64,000 nt of DNA, taken from the NCBI RefSeq assembly GCF_032362555.1, contig NC_083515.1, positions 4,313,001 through 4,377,000 of the forward strand. Reading direction: 5' to 3'. Shown one piece after another: positions 26,401-35,700 of the stretch. Source of the DNA: Amyelois transitella (Eukaryota; Arthropoda; Insecta; Lepidoptera; Pyralidae). Every line of letters starts with the position of its first letter. Within the stretch, counting starts at the first letter, position 1. The translations under genes and the position numbers were made by a program. Under the pieces are notes generated by a model, which was given only the letters and a program-made list of their open reading frames with translations, was not told the DNA's origin and did no database searches.

Positions 26401-29400
26401 TATGTTGATCAATATTACGTGATTTATATTTAATTAATTAGTTAATATTTTTTTATGTTTGTAATCACAGATGGGGGGTGGCTTAATGGGTGTGGAAGTA
26501 TGGGCAACGCGCGCCAGCGAGTTGGCGAACATGCTCGGCAAATTGGTGTTACCGCATTATAGACTTGCTACCACAACTGTCACTGGCATTCCCATGAAAG
26601 TAATTTCACTTAGTTCTTAATTTAATAATAAAACAATACCTATGATTTGTTACTCACTGTTATGTCTTTTCATGTTTGATAGATTCTTCGACCTTCAACA
26701 TTGAATCAATTAAATTTCTATCTAAGTAGATTTGTGGAAACACGCATGTTCTCGTATGGTATAAAACCCTTAAAATTTTAATAAAAAGTTAATACAAATT
26801 TCAATAAATAAAAATGTGTAAGTTGGTTTCGAGTTCCTGTCAGATCTGTAAAATTTTTCACCAATGGCAATACTGCATGACTTGATTACCTAACTAACTC
26901 AAATAAAAATCCTTATTACAGGAGGAACAAAACGCGAGTTCGAGCGCAAATTACGATGTTGAAATTATTCATTCTGCGGAAGCACACGCTGGTCTGAGAG
27001 CTGCACAAACTGCTGCCGAGGCCGCCGAATCGGTAAGCAAGTATATAGTTTATAAATATACTACATGAAGCCTGCTCCACGTATATGTAAATCCCGTTAA
27101 TTCCTTTAGCCCGTAAACTCTTTTAGCGAACCCCTAGACTACATAAATATAATATTATGTTATATACTTATGTTATATACCGCCCGCGACTTCGTCCACG
27201 TGGAATCAATCCCCCGGGAACTCTGGGATAAAAAGTAGCCTATATGTTATTCTGGGTCTTCAGCTACCTACATACCAAATTTCATCGTAATCGGTTCAGT
27301 AGTTTTTGCGTGAAAGAGTAACAAACATCCATACTGACATCTGGACATACTCACAACCTTTCGCATTTATAATAATAGTAGGATAATAAATTTTGGTAGG
27401 TGGTACTGCGCTGGTGGACACCGCGGGGGGCAGAAGGAGGGGCGGGGAGCTGCAGTGGGCCGCTGTGGAGGGTCACCCCCGCCGATGTGGCTTCGAGACC
27501 ATCCGCCTGTCTCGTCAACTTTCTTCTCAACGGACGCTCCGTCACTCTTGAGATGCCTAGGTACCTAAAATAATTGATACTTGTTTAAGTTTTGAAACCA
27601 TTTTTACTTACTGGCCGCTGAGAAAAACGGTAATTTTTCTGATTGTATGTACTGAAAATAATTTGGAAGTTGTCTATAAACATGGTGCCGGCACCAATAA
27701 AAAAAGAATAGGATCACTCCAACTCATTCCCATGGATGTCGTAAGAAGTGACTAAGGGATAGGCTTATAAAGTTAGGATTCTTCTTTTAGGCGATGGGCT
27801 AGCAACCTGTCATAATTTGAATCTCAATTCTATCATTCGATATCATAATTGCGACGACACATTTTTTATATTATTTCCAATTCTATGGAATTGATGTTTT
27901 GTTTACCATAAGGCACCAGCCATATCGTCAAATCTTTTTAGGAAATATCTATCATATTTACCAATCATAACGTAAACTTATTTAAAGGAAAGGCGGTGGC
28001 AGATCAGCCTCCCACGTGCTAGCAGCACAGGGCGGAGAGTTATGGATCGGGGCGCTGGGCGGGCGCACGCCCTACGACGACCCGCCCGCCCTGTCCGAGG
28101 GCGCGGGGGGGCGCGTCACAGATTACAGGTACGTCATATACTGTTTCTCTTTCTTACGTCGATCCGGCTCGAAGGACCACGAACGTAAAGTCCCGAATTA
28201 AATATGCTTTAGAAATTATTGTCATGGGTTTGTTTCCGATGCACGTAAAATCATATCGTGTGTTTGTATTGTTACTCTTTCACGTGAAAACTCACCAACT
28301 AACTTTTATTAAACCTTACATATATATAGTTGACACATAAAAACACGCCACCGAACCCGCAGATGAAGCTTGTTATCCATAAAGAGCACTATTTCATCTT
28401 TTGAAAATTTACCTTATTTACAGAATAAAAGAATTCGGTGCATTGATGCAACAAAACAAGTTGCATCCGTTGCGAGGCGCGGGCGCAAACGCACGTGCGC
28501 GTGCACGCCTACAAAGACATACGACGTACTGGCCACTTACTATTTCGTCCACTTTGATATTCAACTTGGGTTCTGTGAGTTAACTTTTTATATCTTTTGT
28601 ATTCTAAATACTTAATTTGAAAACAGACGTATAAAATGTTTTTTTATCTGGATAGATTCTACGACCATAATTGTCCTAACTTTTCGTCTTTTTATGATCA
28701 CGATTTTAGAGTGAAAAGTTCTGTTAAATCTAACAGAGTTATTCTTGCTTTTATTCATACTAGCGACCCGCCCCGGCTTCGCACAGGTGCAAAATTATAA
28801 ATGTTATTATACATAAAAACCTTCCTCTTGAATCACTCTACCTGTTACAAAAAACCGCATCAAAATCCGTTGCGTAATTTTAAAGATTTAAGCATACAGA
28901 CAAACAGACTAAAATAGCGACTTTGTTTTATACTATGTAGTGATGGTTTATGTTTACGTTTCCAGGTAATGGAACCCCTAACCCGGCTGGTCGTACAAGA
29001 ATCTCTGACGGATGACGAAGTGGACACGTGTCGAAACGTTCTCCTCTCACTTCTTGGCATGGAGTCGCGACACGAGTTTCCTTCGTCGCAGCTCTCGTCA
29101 AACATGAGGTATGTGGCGACACCTATATAGGGGTTTAAGTAAAGTTTACCTTTCACATCTTGGCGACACGAGTTTCCTTCGTCGCAACTCTTGTCCAATA
29201 TAAAGTATGTGCTAGGTTGTTCTTGAAGTTAATTCTTTATCTAACAAAAAGTTAACAGCAACTCTTATAGCATTTTAAAAATTTTAAGTCCAGTATTCCA
29301 CCAAAATCTTGTAGCTATAAGCCAAATATGATTATAGTTGATCTTAACTGTCGGCGACTGACGTGAATTAATTTTTATCAAAAAAGTTTTGACCATCTGC

Positions 29401-30854
29401 TACACAAACCTTTTCATTTAATACTCTGACGTTAAGAGATTATATGAAGTGCATGTCCGCCATCTTCGGATATCTGCCGTCATACATTTTATTCTAATCG
29501 TTTACGAAAAATTTCAGATTGGTATTTTGAGTTAAACTGATTCAAAATATAGATGCAAGATTTACTTACCGAAAAATTAAGAGATATATTTAAAGACTTG
29601 TTTGTGTTCAGGGGTAAATCAAGTTCTCGGCGGGAAGAGCAATGGCGCCAAGTGTGGGGTGAATTAGAAGCGTTAGTGCGCGCTCATTCAGCGTCGCCCG
29701 CGCATCGCACGCTACTGCGCGTGTTGTTGGACTGCAGAGCGCATAACAACCACAATACCGATGGTGAGTTTGTTTTTCAAGGACCTACTGGTATTTAAGC
29801 CACTTCGGACAGTACAGTATAGGAATGCGAGATTCATAACAAGCCCTGCCCCTTTTATGGTTGGAGTAAAAATCACCATACCTATACAAATGAACTAAAT
29901 TTCTTCCTAGACCCAGGCCAGTAGGTTTAACGACAATATGTCTTCAGTGTCCAGTCATCTTCTTACTCCTGGCGTTAGTCCTGATTACATCCTCATATCT
30001 CGGGACAGGAGACCTTTGATTGGTTGAGTTTTTACACTTACAGGTTTTTACACCTAACCCGTATTGGATCATGGTTTTCAGTTGCCTGAATGTGCAGGTT
30101 TCCTCATGATGTTTTCCTTCACTAAAGCATCGGTTAGCACTCAAACTAATGTACATAACTCAGAAAAAGAGTCATTGGTTGCTCACCAAATGCATATAAA
30201 AAGCATGTAATAGACGGAGTGGTTTTGTTCATGTTAGGTTTCTTTATATGAAGCACGTGGATATGGAACAATGTTTTTCTAATCTTAAAATAATCCTTGG
30301 TTAGAGATTTTTCCGTGCATGATTTTTTGTGCAAGTACATTATGTGACTCGTGATGGCATGCGTAGATTTTTGTTATTTGTTCTATTAATCACTAAGGTG
30401 TTTCGAGTAGATATAGTAGTATGGTATTTCAGTATGTTCTTGATATTATAAAATGTTATAAAGACATCGGAACTGACAAAAAAGACATTCTTGCAATTTT
30501 ATTTGAAAACAGTTCCATTTTTATAACGGCTTTCTCTTATTTTAAACCCTGAATACATACTGAAATATACAGATTAAGTGTCTAGTGTTGTGATCGTGTC
30601 GATTAATCACTAATAACCTCCTAGGTGAATCTCGTGCAACTGTGATTCGTGCAACCACAGATTCCCCGCTTTCGCCGGTCGGGGCCGGCAACGGCGCTAG
30701 CAGCGACGTGTGGGCGCCCAGAAATGTGTTGGACGCACTTCTAGGGCCACCGAGACCACCACGGAGGCCAGACTTCGCTGGTCGCATGGCGGCCGGCACT
30801 CGACCCGCAACGTTATACCCACAGTTACAGCAAGACGTCGAGACACAACACTAG
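20416..30854 (+). CDS. asun / IntS13: Integrator complex subunit 13 (asunder)
   Basis: Subunit of the nuclear Integrator complex, which cleaves snRNA and other nascent RNAs. INTS13 with INTS10/14 forms a peripheral module; Drosophila asunder also helps recruit dynein to the nuclear envelope. Coding exons: 20416-20631, 21496-21570, 22181-22323, 22716-22865, 26298-26388, 26471-26599, 26922-27032, 27400-27560, 27988-28128, 28424-28574, 28966-29108, 29612-29763, 30625-30854. Phases agree; the total is 1893 bp (630 residues; human is about 706). Landmarks are the vWA-like N-terminus [18 protein letters not shown] and [20 protein letters not shown], the middle segment [36 protein letters not shown], the Trp motif TTYWPLTI, and a C-terminal DFAGRM / LYPQL region matching the human cleavage-module-binding tail. 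The lysine/arginine-rich stretch before the human C-terminus is absent. Intron 4 carries a full-length antisense LINE. Confidence 0.95.
20935..21020 (+). repeat. Dispersed repeat fragment (family of 30045)
   Basis: ACTAATGTACATAACTCAGA followed by a GAGGCATTGGT block recurs at 30145-30180. The following GGGTGGGATTTGAAC resembles a degraded tRNA-like B box. It is in INTS13 intron 1 and non-coding. Confidence 0.45.
22045..22115 (+). repeat. SINE-like repeat, 5' part only, copy 4
   Basis: TTATCCCTTCTGGGGTAGAC through CAGAGCCAACAGCCTTAAAT and GACTCGAAGGTTAGTTTCAG matches the 5' part of the family. It is truncated after that. It lies in INTS13 intron 2, about 65 bp before the exon 3 acceptor. Confidence 0.55.
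22899..22910. repeat. LINE target-site duplication, left copy
   Basis: TATTTTTTACAT, identical to 26185-26196. It directly abuts the ACAT-repeat tail, so the exact boundary could slide by a few bases. Confidence 0.85.
22931..24505 (-). pseudogene. LINE reverse transcriptase half
   Basis: 524 residues from the first Met after an in-frame TAA (24529-24527). Reverse-transcriptase blocks are in order: [12 protein letters not shown] (block 1-2), [58 protein letters not shown] (first catalytic Asp), [30 protein letters not shown] (YADD catalytic pair) and YLGSKF. The C-terminal thumb/tail is RWFGHVERM and ends near [11 protein letters not shown]. The frame is otherwise open, so the copy is relatively young. 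Residues upstream of the Met, back to about 24630, are also homologous in this frame. The single stop and the frameshift make the element defective unless recoded. Confidence 0.85.
24624..26036 (-). pseudogene. LINE endonuclease half (APE/exonuclease III-like)
   Basis: The 470-residue open frame starts at the Met at 26036. Endonuclease landmarks are FATMNVRGG (near residue 35; N of the TxN motif), LCVNETKR (Glu of the catalytic ETK), [14 protein letters not shown] (D and N of the GDFN motif) and [12 protein letters not shown] (catalytic SDH). The frame then runs through a Lys/Glu-rich linker. It ends at a stop after residues NQMPGW, where the coding continues in another frame ([20 protein letters not shown]...). 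This indicates a single frameshift near 24630. In an intact RTE both halves form one protein. Confidence 0.8.
26185..26196. repeat. LINE target-site duplication, right copy
   Basis: TATTTTTTACAT, identical to 22899-22910, abutting the 5' end of the minus-strand element. This supports target-primed insertion with a complete 5' end. Confidence 0.85.
27176..27387 (+). repeat. Retroelement 3' tail repeat before INTS13 exon 8
   Basis: It contains CCGCCCGCGACTTCGTCCAC, GGGATAAAAAGTAGCCTATA, TTATTCTGGGTCTTCAGCTA, ATTTCATCGTAATCGGTTCA, GTAGTTTTTGCGTGAAAGAG and the tail ATAATAATAGTAGGAT. I recognise this as the 3' region of a very common lepidopteran retroelement. The plus-oriented copy ends about 12 bp before the exon 8 acceptor AG (27399). 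Confidence 0.65.
27680..27840 (-). repeat. SINE-like dispersed repeat, copy 5
   Basis: Minus-oriented: ATGGTGCCGGCACCAATAAA, GGATCACTCC, CCATGGATGTCGTAAG, CTAAGGGATAGGCTTATAAA, AGGCGATGGGCTAGCAACCT and ATTTGAATCTCAATTCTATC. It is the 3' two-thirds of the family, in INTS13 intron 8. Confidence 0.7.
28759..28945 (+). repeat. Retroelement tail repeat before INTS13 exon 11
   Basis: ACTAGCGACCCGCCCCGGCT, then ACCTTCCTCTTGAATCACTC, AAAACCGCATCAAAATCCGT, TAATTTTAAAGATTTAAGCA, and TTTTATACTATGTAGTGATG at the end. This is another widespread lepidopteran retroelement-tail family. It finishes 20 bp before the exon 11 acceptor (28965). Confidence 0.6.
29157..29210 (+). repeat. Partial duplicate of INTS13 exon 11 end
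   Basis: CTTGGCGACACGAGTTTCCT, then TCGTCGCAACTCTTG and a TATGTGC end closely match the last 55 bp of exon 11 plus its donor (CGACACGAGTTTCCTTCGTC, then GCAGCTCTCGTC... GGTATGTGG). It lies 50 bp downstream in intron 11. The GT donor context is changed (AAGTATGTG), so it is a decayed tandem copy, not an exon. Confidence 0.75.
30045..30185 (+). repeat. Dispersed repeat fragment
   Basis: CAGTTGCCTGAATGTGCAGG, TTTCCTCATGATGTTTTCCT and TCACTAAAGCATCGGTTAGC, then ACTAATGTACATAACTCAGA. The first part recurs in reverse at 47900-47945 and in part at 48230-48260; the last part recurs at 20945. It is probably an old LINE fragment: the minus strand reads [11 protein letters not shown], which I have seen in degraded lepidopteran elements. 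It is in INTS13 intron 12. Confidence 0.45.
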
Positions 30855-31069
30855 TTTGTAAGGATGTCGGCGAGTTCCTTTTTTAAGTTAGATTTAAGGC
30901 TGATTATTGAATTATAAATGAATTTTTGAACCATTGATTTTTTATTTGGGTGGTGGATGAATAGATTAGATTCAAAATCATAAGTCATTTGCAAAACGGC
31001 CGTTTTGATATCTGTCCGATAACTTTCATCATCATATAATTTTTATACTTTTTTCGCAATAAGAACATA

Positions 31070-31190
31070 AGGATCTCCTGGCGAAAGGTCAGGTCAAGAA
31101 TACCAGAAGTGAATGTGGATGAAGTGAAAGAAGTACGCAGAGATAGTGGCAAGTGGGAAGTTGTTGTTTCTGCCTACCCCTCCGGTATGT
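31070..31190 (+). mobile_element. 5'-truncated RTE-like LINE fragment
   Basis: The plus-strand translation reads VNVDEVKEVRRDSGKWEVVV then SAYPSG. It aligns with the C-terminal end of the full-length element at 22931 ([26 protein letters not shown]). It is followed by GTATGTATGTAT-type tail sequence, so only the last about 120 bp survive. It lies in the INTS13 3' UTR region. Confidence 0.7.
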
Positions 31191-31219
31191 ATGTATCACA
31201 ATATGCCTTTCATTTTGGA

Positions 31220-31225
31220 AATAAA
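31220..31225 (+). terminator. Candidate poly(A) signal of INTS13
   Basis: AATAAA about 370 bp after the INTS13 stop, immediately after the RTE fragment. Inferred; no transcript evidence. Confidence 0.35.
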
Positions 31226-31237
31226 AACCAAATCAAC

Positions 31238-31243
31238 TTTTAT
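31238..31243 (-). terminator. Candidate poly(A) signal of the minus-strand HhH-like gene
   Basis: TTTATT on the plus strand gives AATAAA on the minus strand. Another copy lies near 31354-31359, closer to the stop codon at 32727. Either would give a 3' UTR of about 1.4-1.5 kb. Inferred. Confidence 0.25.
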
Positions 31244-32726
31244 TTTCAATATTTCTAACAGTAACAACAGAAATATAATTTAGTTATTTAAATTTCTTAT
31301 TTTGTCCTGTCCTGTCCGCTTTAATCTTCTGGAGCTAGTGGCATGGAATATACTTTATTTGAACCCTTCATTCATTTAAGCATTAAGCAAATGAAGATTA
31401 TGATACCAAAGTAAGTATTGAATAAGTATTCAGTAACTACCTAACCTTTTTTATCTGATGTTTAATTTATCTGATGAGAATTTTGTTGATTACGTGCGCC
31501 GGTTCGAGCGGGTCTCACGCTCAAAACGTCGTGGTCGATAAATGTCTCTCGCAGATTGCCTCTGAGTGGCAGCGGGCAAAGATGCGGCAACGTAGATTCT
31601 AGTTTTTGTTCTTGAAATTAATAATCATTGCCCTCCAGTGTAGCTTCATTCATTATCACGGATATATAACAAAAAAAAATCAATGAAAAAATTGCGTCAT
31701 ACAACCTTTTCTCGCCATTTGTCTCAAATTTGGTAATTTAGGAAGAGACAGATTATTTCCGTCCTTTTCATCTCTTATTGTTATTACTAGGAGATGGAAT
31801 GATACGGAAAACTTATAGGTTACTTTTCCATTAGTTTGCATCATATTTCCATGGCAGTACCTTAGGTATGTTTCTATGTTCATTATATACTTTCAGGCAG
31901 GCAAATAATTCACCAAATTATAGGTATTAAAAAAACGGGGTTAAAAATAAAAATGCTACATTATAAAATTAATATCTTATATTTGTTCAATAAAAACTAC
32001 ATTGTGGGCCCGTGTGCCCGGCGCCCGGGTAACACGACCTTTGTATTATCTTGTTGCATATACTCTGCGCGCAGACTGTGTCATAAGGCAATGGTGTGAG
32101 TGTGGCCGCGGCTGCCTCTTAAGACGCCATCGAGACCGAATATCGGGGTGGGAAATATTAGTTTGAAGAACATAGTCGTATAATACGAAATCTATGAAAA
32201 ATAAAAAAACAAATACAAACACAATATCGAAATTTATCGCATGTCTACGATTAAATTCTTCAATGACTTAAATTCAAGACGATCTCTATTCTGTAGTTGA
32301 GCTTCAAAAGTTTAATCGATGACTAATTAAGACGCAGCCTGCCGCCTCGTCAAGGCATCTGGTCCGGATCTCATTGCGGCGACCCTCGCCGCCAACTTTA
32401 CAAATTATTGGAATGTCTCGCGGGATGCGACCGTTCAAACATAAAAAAAAATATTACAAACAAAAACTAACACTAGGCCCTTCGCGGGCCACTCACATTG
32501 AAATATTGTACAATCTCATACTCTCCTAGAGCGCGCCCTAAATTCAAACACCATCCAAACGCATCCAAAATATTAATACCCTATAAAACTTACAAAATCG
32601 TCCGGTACTCTTAAACTTAATGCTAAGTTAAAATTAATCGGAATTGAAAATAAATTACCTAGGTACAATATTTTAGTCTAGAAAGCTATTTATAGACGCA
32701 CGAGGGATGGTAGGTGGGTCGGGATG

Positions 32727-35700
32727 TCAGTGCGTGGCTTCCCGCAGTTTCTTCGCGAGCGGCGCCACTGTCGCGTCAGACGAGTCGCCAAGTGAGTTCT
32801 CTTCTGCGGAACTCGCTTCTTCTATTGGTCTGAAATAGAATTCAACAGCTTTATTTGATTGCCACTCTTTACAGCAAATTGTATTCTATCTCCAAATGTT
32901 GCCAGGGCTTCACATAGATTTCTGATCGAAAAGTATATAAGGTTGTCGCAAACCTAATTAAAAAAGGCGTTTTCTCCATGAAAAAGACTCTTCTCTCGAT
33001 CAAACAAGGTAGCCTACAAAAACCGACACACAGGCAAAGATTACAACTGTTGCAAGTTGTACATGGATGTGAGAAGCAAGCAACGAAATATTCAGCAAGT
33101 AGAGTCAGGCGGACCATTATCAAACTATTTATAATTAAGTATATACCTACCTCCTCTAAGTTTGACAAGAACCTTTATTTTTAAAAGTAGGTAAATATAT
33201 TTTGTTTACCTTTTGGCGCGCGGCGTGCTGAAGGCGGAGTCTGAGTTGTCTGAGGGTGAGGCGGGGGTGGCGGGGGACGCTGCTTTCGCGTCCATTGAGT
33301 CTTCTGTACAGGACGTCGTCGTGTCTTCATTCACTGAGTCTGGGCCTAGCTTGCCTGGAACAAATAACGAAGTTGTAGAATTTGGGATCATTTTTAAACT
33401 AGTCTTTAACTTATTCTTCTTGTTGAAGAATAAAATAAAAGACCTATAATTTATTCCGTAAATGTGGTTATAATAAGTTTTATCTGGGTAGTTTTGTGCA
33501 TCAAATATTAAACATGTTGTTTTAACGCCTGTAACAAGCAGGTGATATTAACTTGAGATGATTTTTCAGGTTATAATAGCGTTTATATGAAAGTAATACA
33601 GTCTATAAAGTTGGATATTGATTGGGTGTTCATTAGCCTTTAATTAGAGCGAGAATTTGTCCAATCTTTGCTTAGCAGAGCCGCGATTTTCATTAACAAA
33701 ACATGATAGTAGACTAATTTAAAGAAATATTGAGTTTGAATTTAATTAACTTTCATATTTTTTTATTTACATGCTTAAACCTTATATATAATTTTTCTGA
33801 ATTTGTCCATCTAACTGTTTGTGTTATTTGGCCTTCGGTCAAATATTTTACGTGCATTTAACTCCCTATTACGTTGCATCATTTTTTATTTATTTGCTCA
33901 ATTTTCCTGCCCAATGCTATATTTAGCTGTAAAATTACCAAACACAACGCTCAATCAAATGTGTGACCCGAAGCTAGGGCAATAGAAATTCAATAAACCC
34001 AGATTTAAAAATAAACTGACTACCTACCTACATGCATAATTTTCACGAGAGTTATTAATAGGATTGTAGTATCGCTATTTTTAACGAGTCCAAAATAACC
34101 TCGGTCGTTATTTACATAACATGTACCGGTATGCTATGCTTTTGTCTTTTATTGTTTACTAACATTCACATGCGGTTTTGTCCTTATATAATTCGCGAAT
34201 GTATTATATCCCGGCAAAAACTTCATCTTATTTAATAAAATTAAAATAAATTCTTATTTCAAACATTATTTTGTTTTAATTGAACTATGTATTTCAATAT
34301 TTTATTTGCTTCATAATCAATATATGTATAAGTTCACTTCGTTGTCCATACAACGTCAGCAATGTTCATACAAATGACTGGAACGCTATTTTTAAAGCTT
34401 TTTCCCTCAGCGCTTTCTAAACTGTTTGTATCTGGTTTTCGAAATCCAAACGCAGCATGTAAAATTAAGTTCAAAAATATAAAATTTTAATTTTTAAAAT
34501 TAACCCTTTTGTACACTTACCATTTCCGTTTGTGGGTGGTTCCAAATTGCTTTCGTCGCTGGGGAGGGGAGAGCCGCCATTGGTGGGGGGTGCGGTGAGG
34601 CTAGGTTTCTTCCCAAGCAGTTCTGGTTGTAAATCTGATACTATATTGTGTGTCCATAATGCCAGCTCTACCATATGTGGTGACCATTTCTTGCCACAGC
34701 CGTTTTGTTCCTGTAATAAGTTTTAATGAATATTTTTATAGTATGTGTAACCTTAATCCAATCCAAGTTAGGTTTCCTAACAAAGGTTGCGGAGGTCAGA
34801 TCAGAGTCGCTTTGTGTAAAAATCTGATTCACCCCGAGCTCTTCTCCAGAAGGGTGAGGCTGTTACCGGGACTAACGACAGGAGGCAGAAGAATATAGGA
34901 TAACCAAAACAGAAATCTAAATAAAAAAATCTAAAGAACAGAAATCCAAAAAAAATATTAATCTAAATAATTTTAAGGATTATTCGCAGGATTTTTCTCG
35001 AAATTCAATAACGAGTCAAAACAAATTGGTTTTATCAACTAAAGGCAATGACTGTAAATATTCCGATATCACAACATACTAATAAATCAACGTTTACTTA
35101 GGGTCAACATATACTGGGTTTATTGCGTGATTTTACCGCAGTACAAGTAGTTATAGACTGAAATAAAATATAATAACAGCTAACAACGACAGCAACCATA
35201 TACATATGTTTAAATTGTTAACGTGTAAATTTTAGCTTTATGAAATTCGTGTATAAAAACGCAAAAAGCTATTATGATAATTATGCGGACAATAATTGGA
35301 CCTGTATTTTTTATGACAGGTCATTTGTGAGTCCTCATAAAGCTGTACTTAATCTAAACCACTATTTACTTCGATTCAAATTACCAATATATTTTAATTT
35401 TTCCAATAACATCTGGACACTAACCTTATTTAACCTATCACAGACGGTCTTTATATGATTTACAAAATTGAGGTATTCCTTGGCAGTATAGTCGATTCCT
35501 TCCATTTCTGGGATGGCTTGTAAACATTCGTCGGCCATGAAAGGTGCTATTTCAGGGCTCGCCGCAGCCAGCAGCGCGGACGCCGTCGCTGTCCCGACAC
35601 CCTTCAGGTTACTGAGAGCGGTCATGGCTGACTCTATGTTAGGCAGTTTGCGGAAAGCCTTCTTCGTCTCTTGCATGACCGCTCTAGGTGTATTCACTTT

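Larger units (their letters stand above)
30855..32726. other. Convergent 3' intergenic region
   Basis: This region lies between the INTS13 stop and the stop of the helix-hairpin-helix-like gene. It contains an RTE fragment (31070-31190) and poly(A) hexamers on both strands. GC-richer patches occur at 31480-31610 and 31990-32160 and may be conserved 3' UTR of the minus-strand gene. No open frame with family resemblance is present. Confidence 0.45.
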
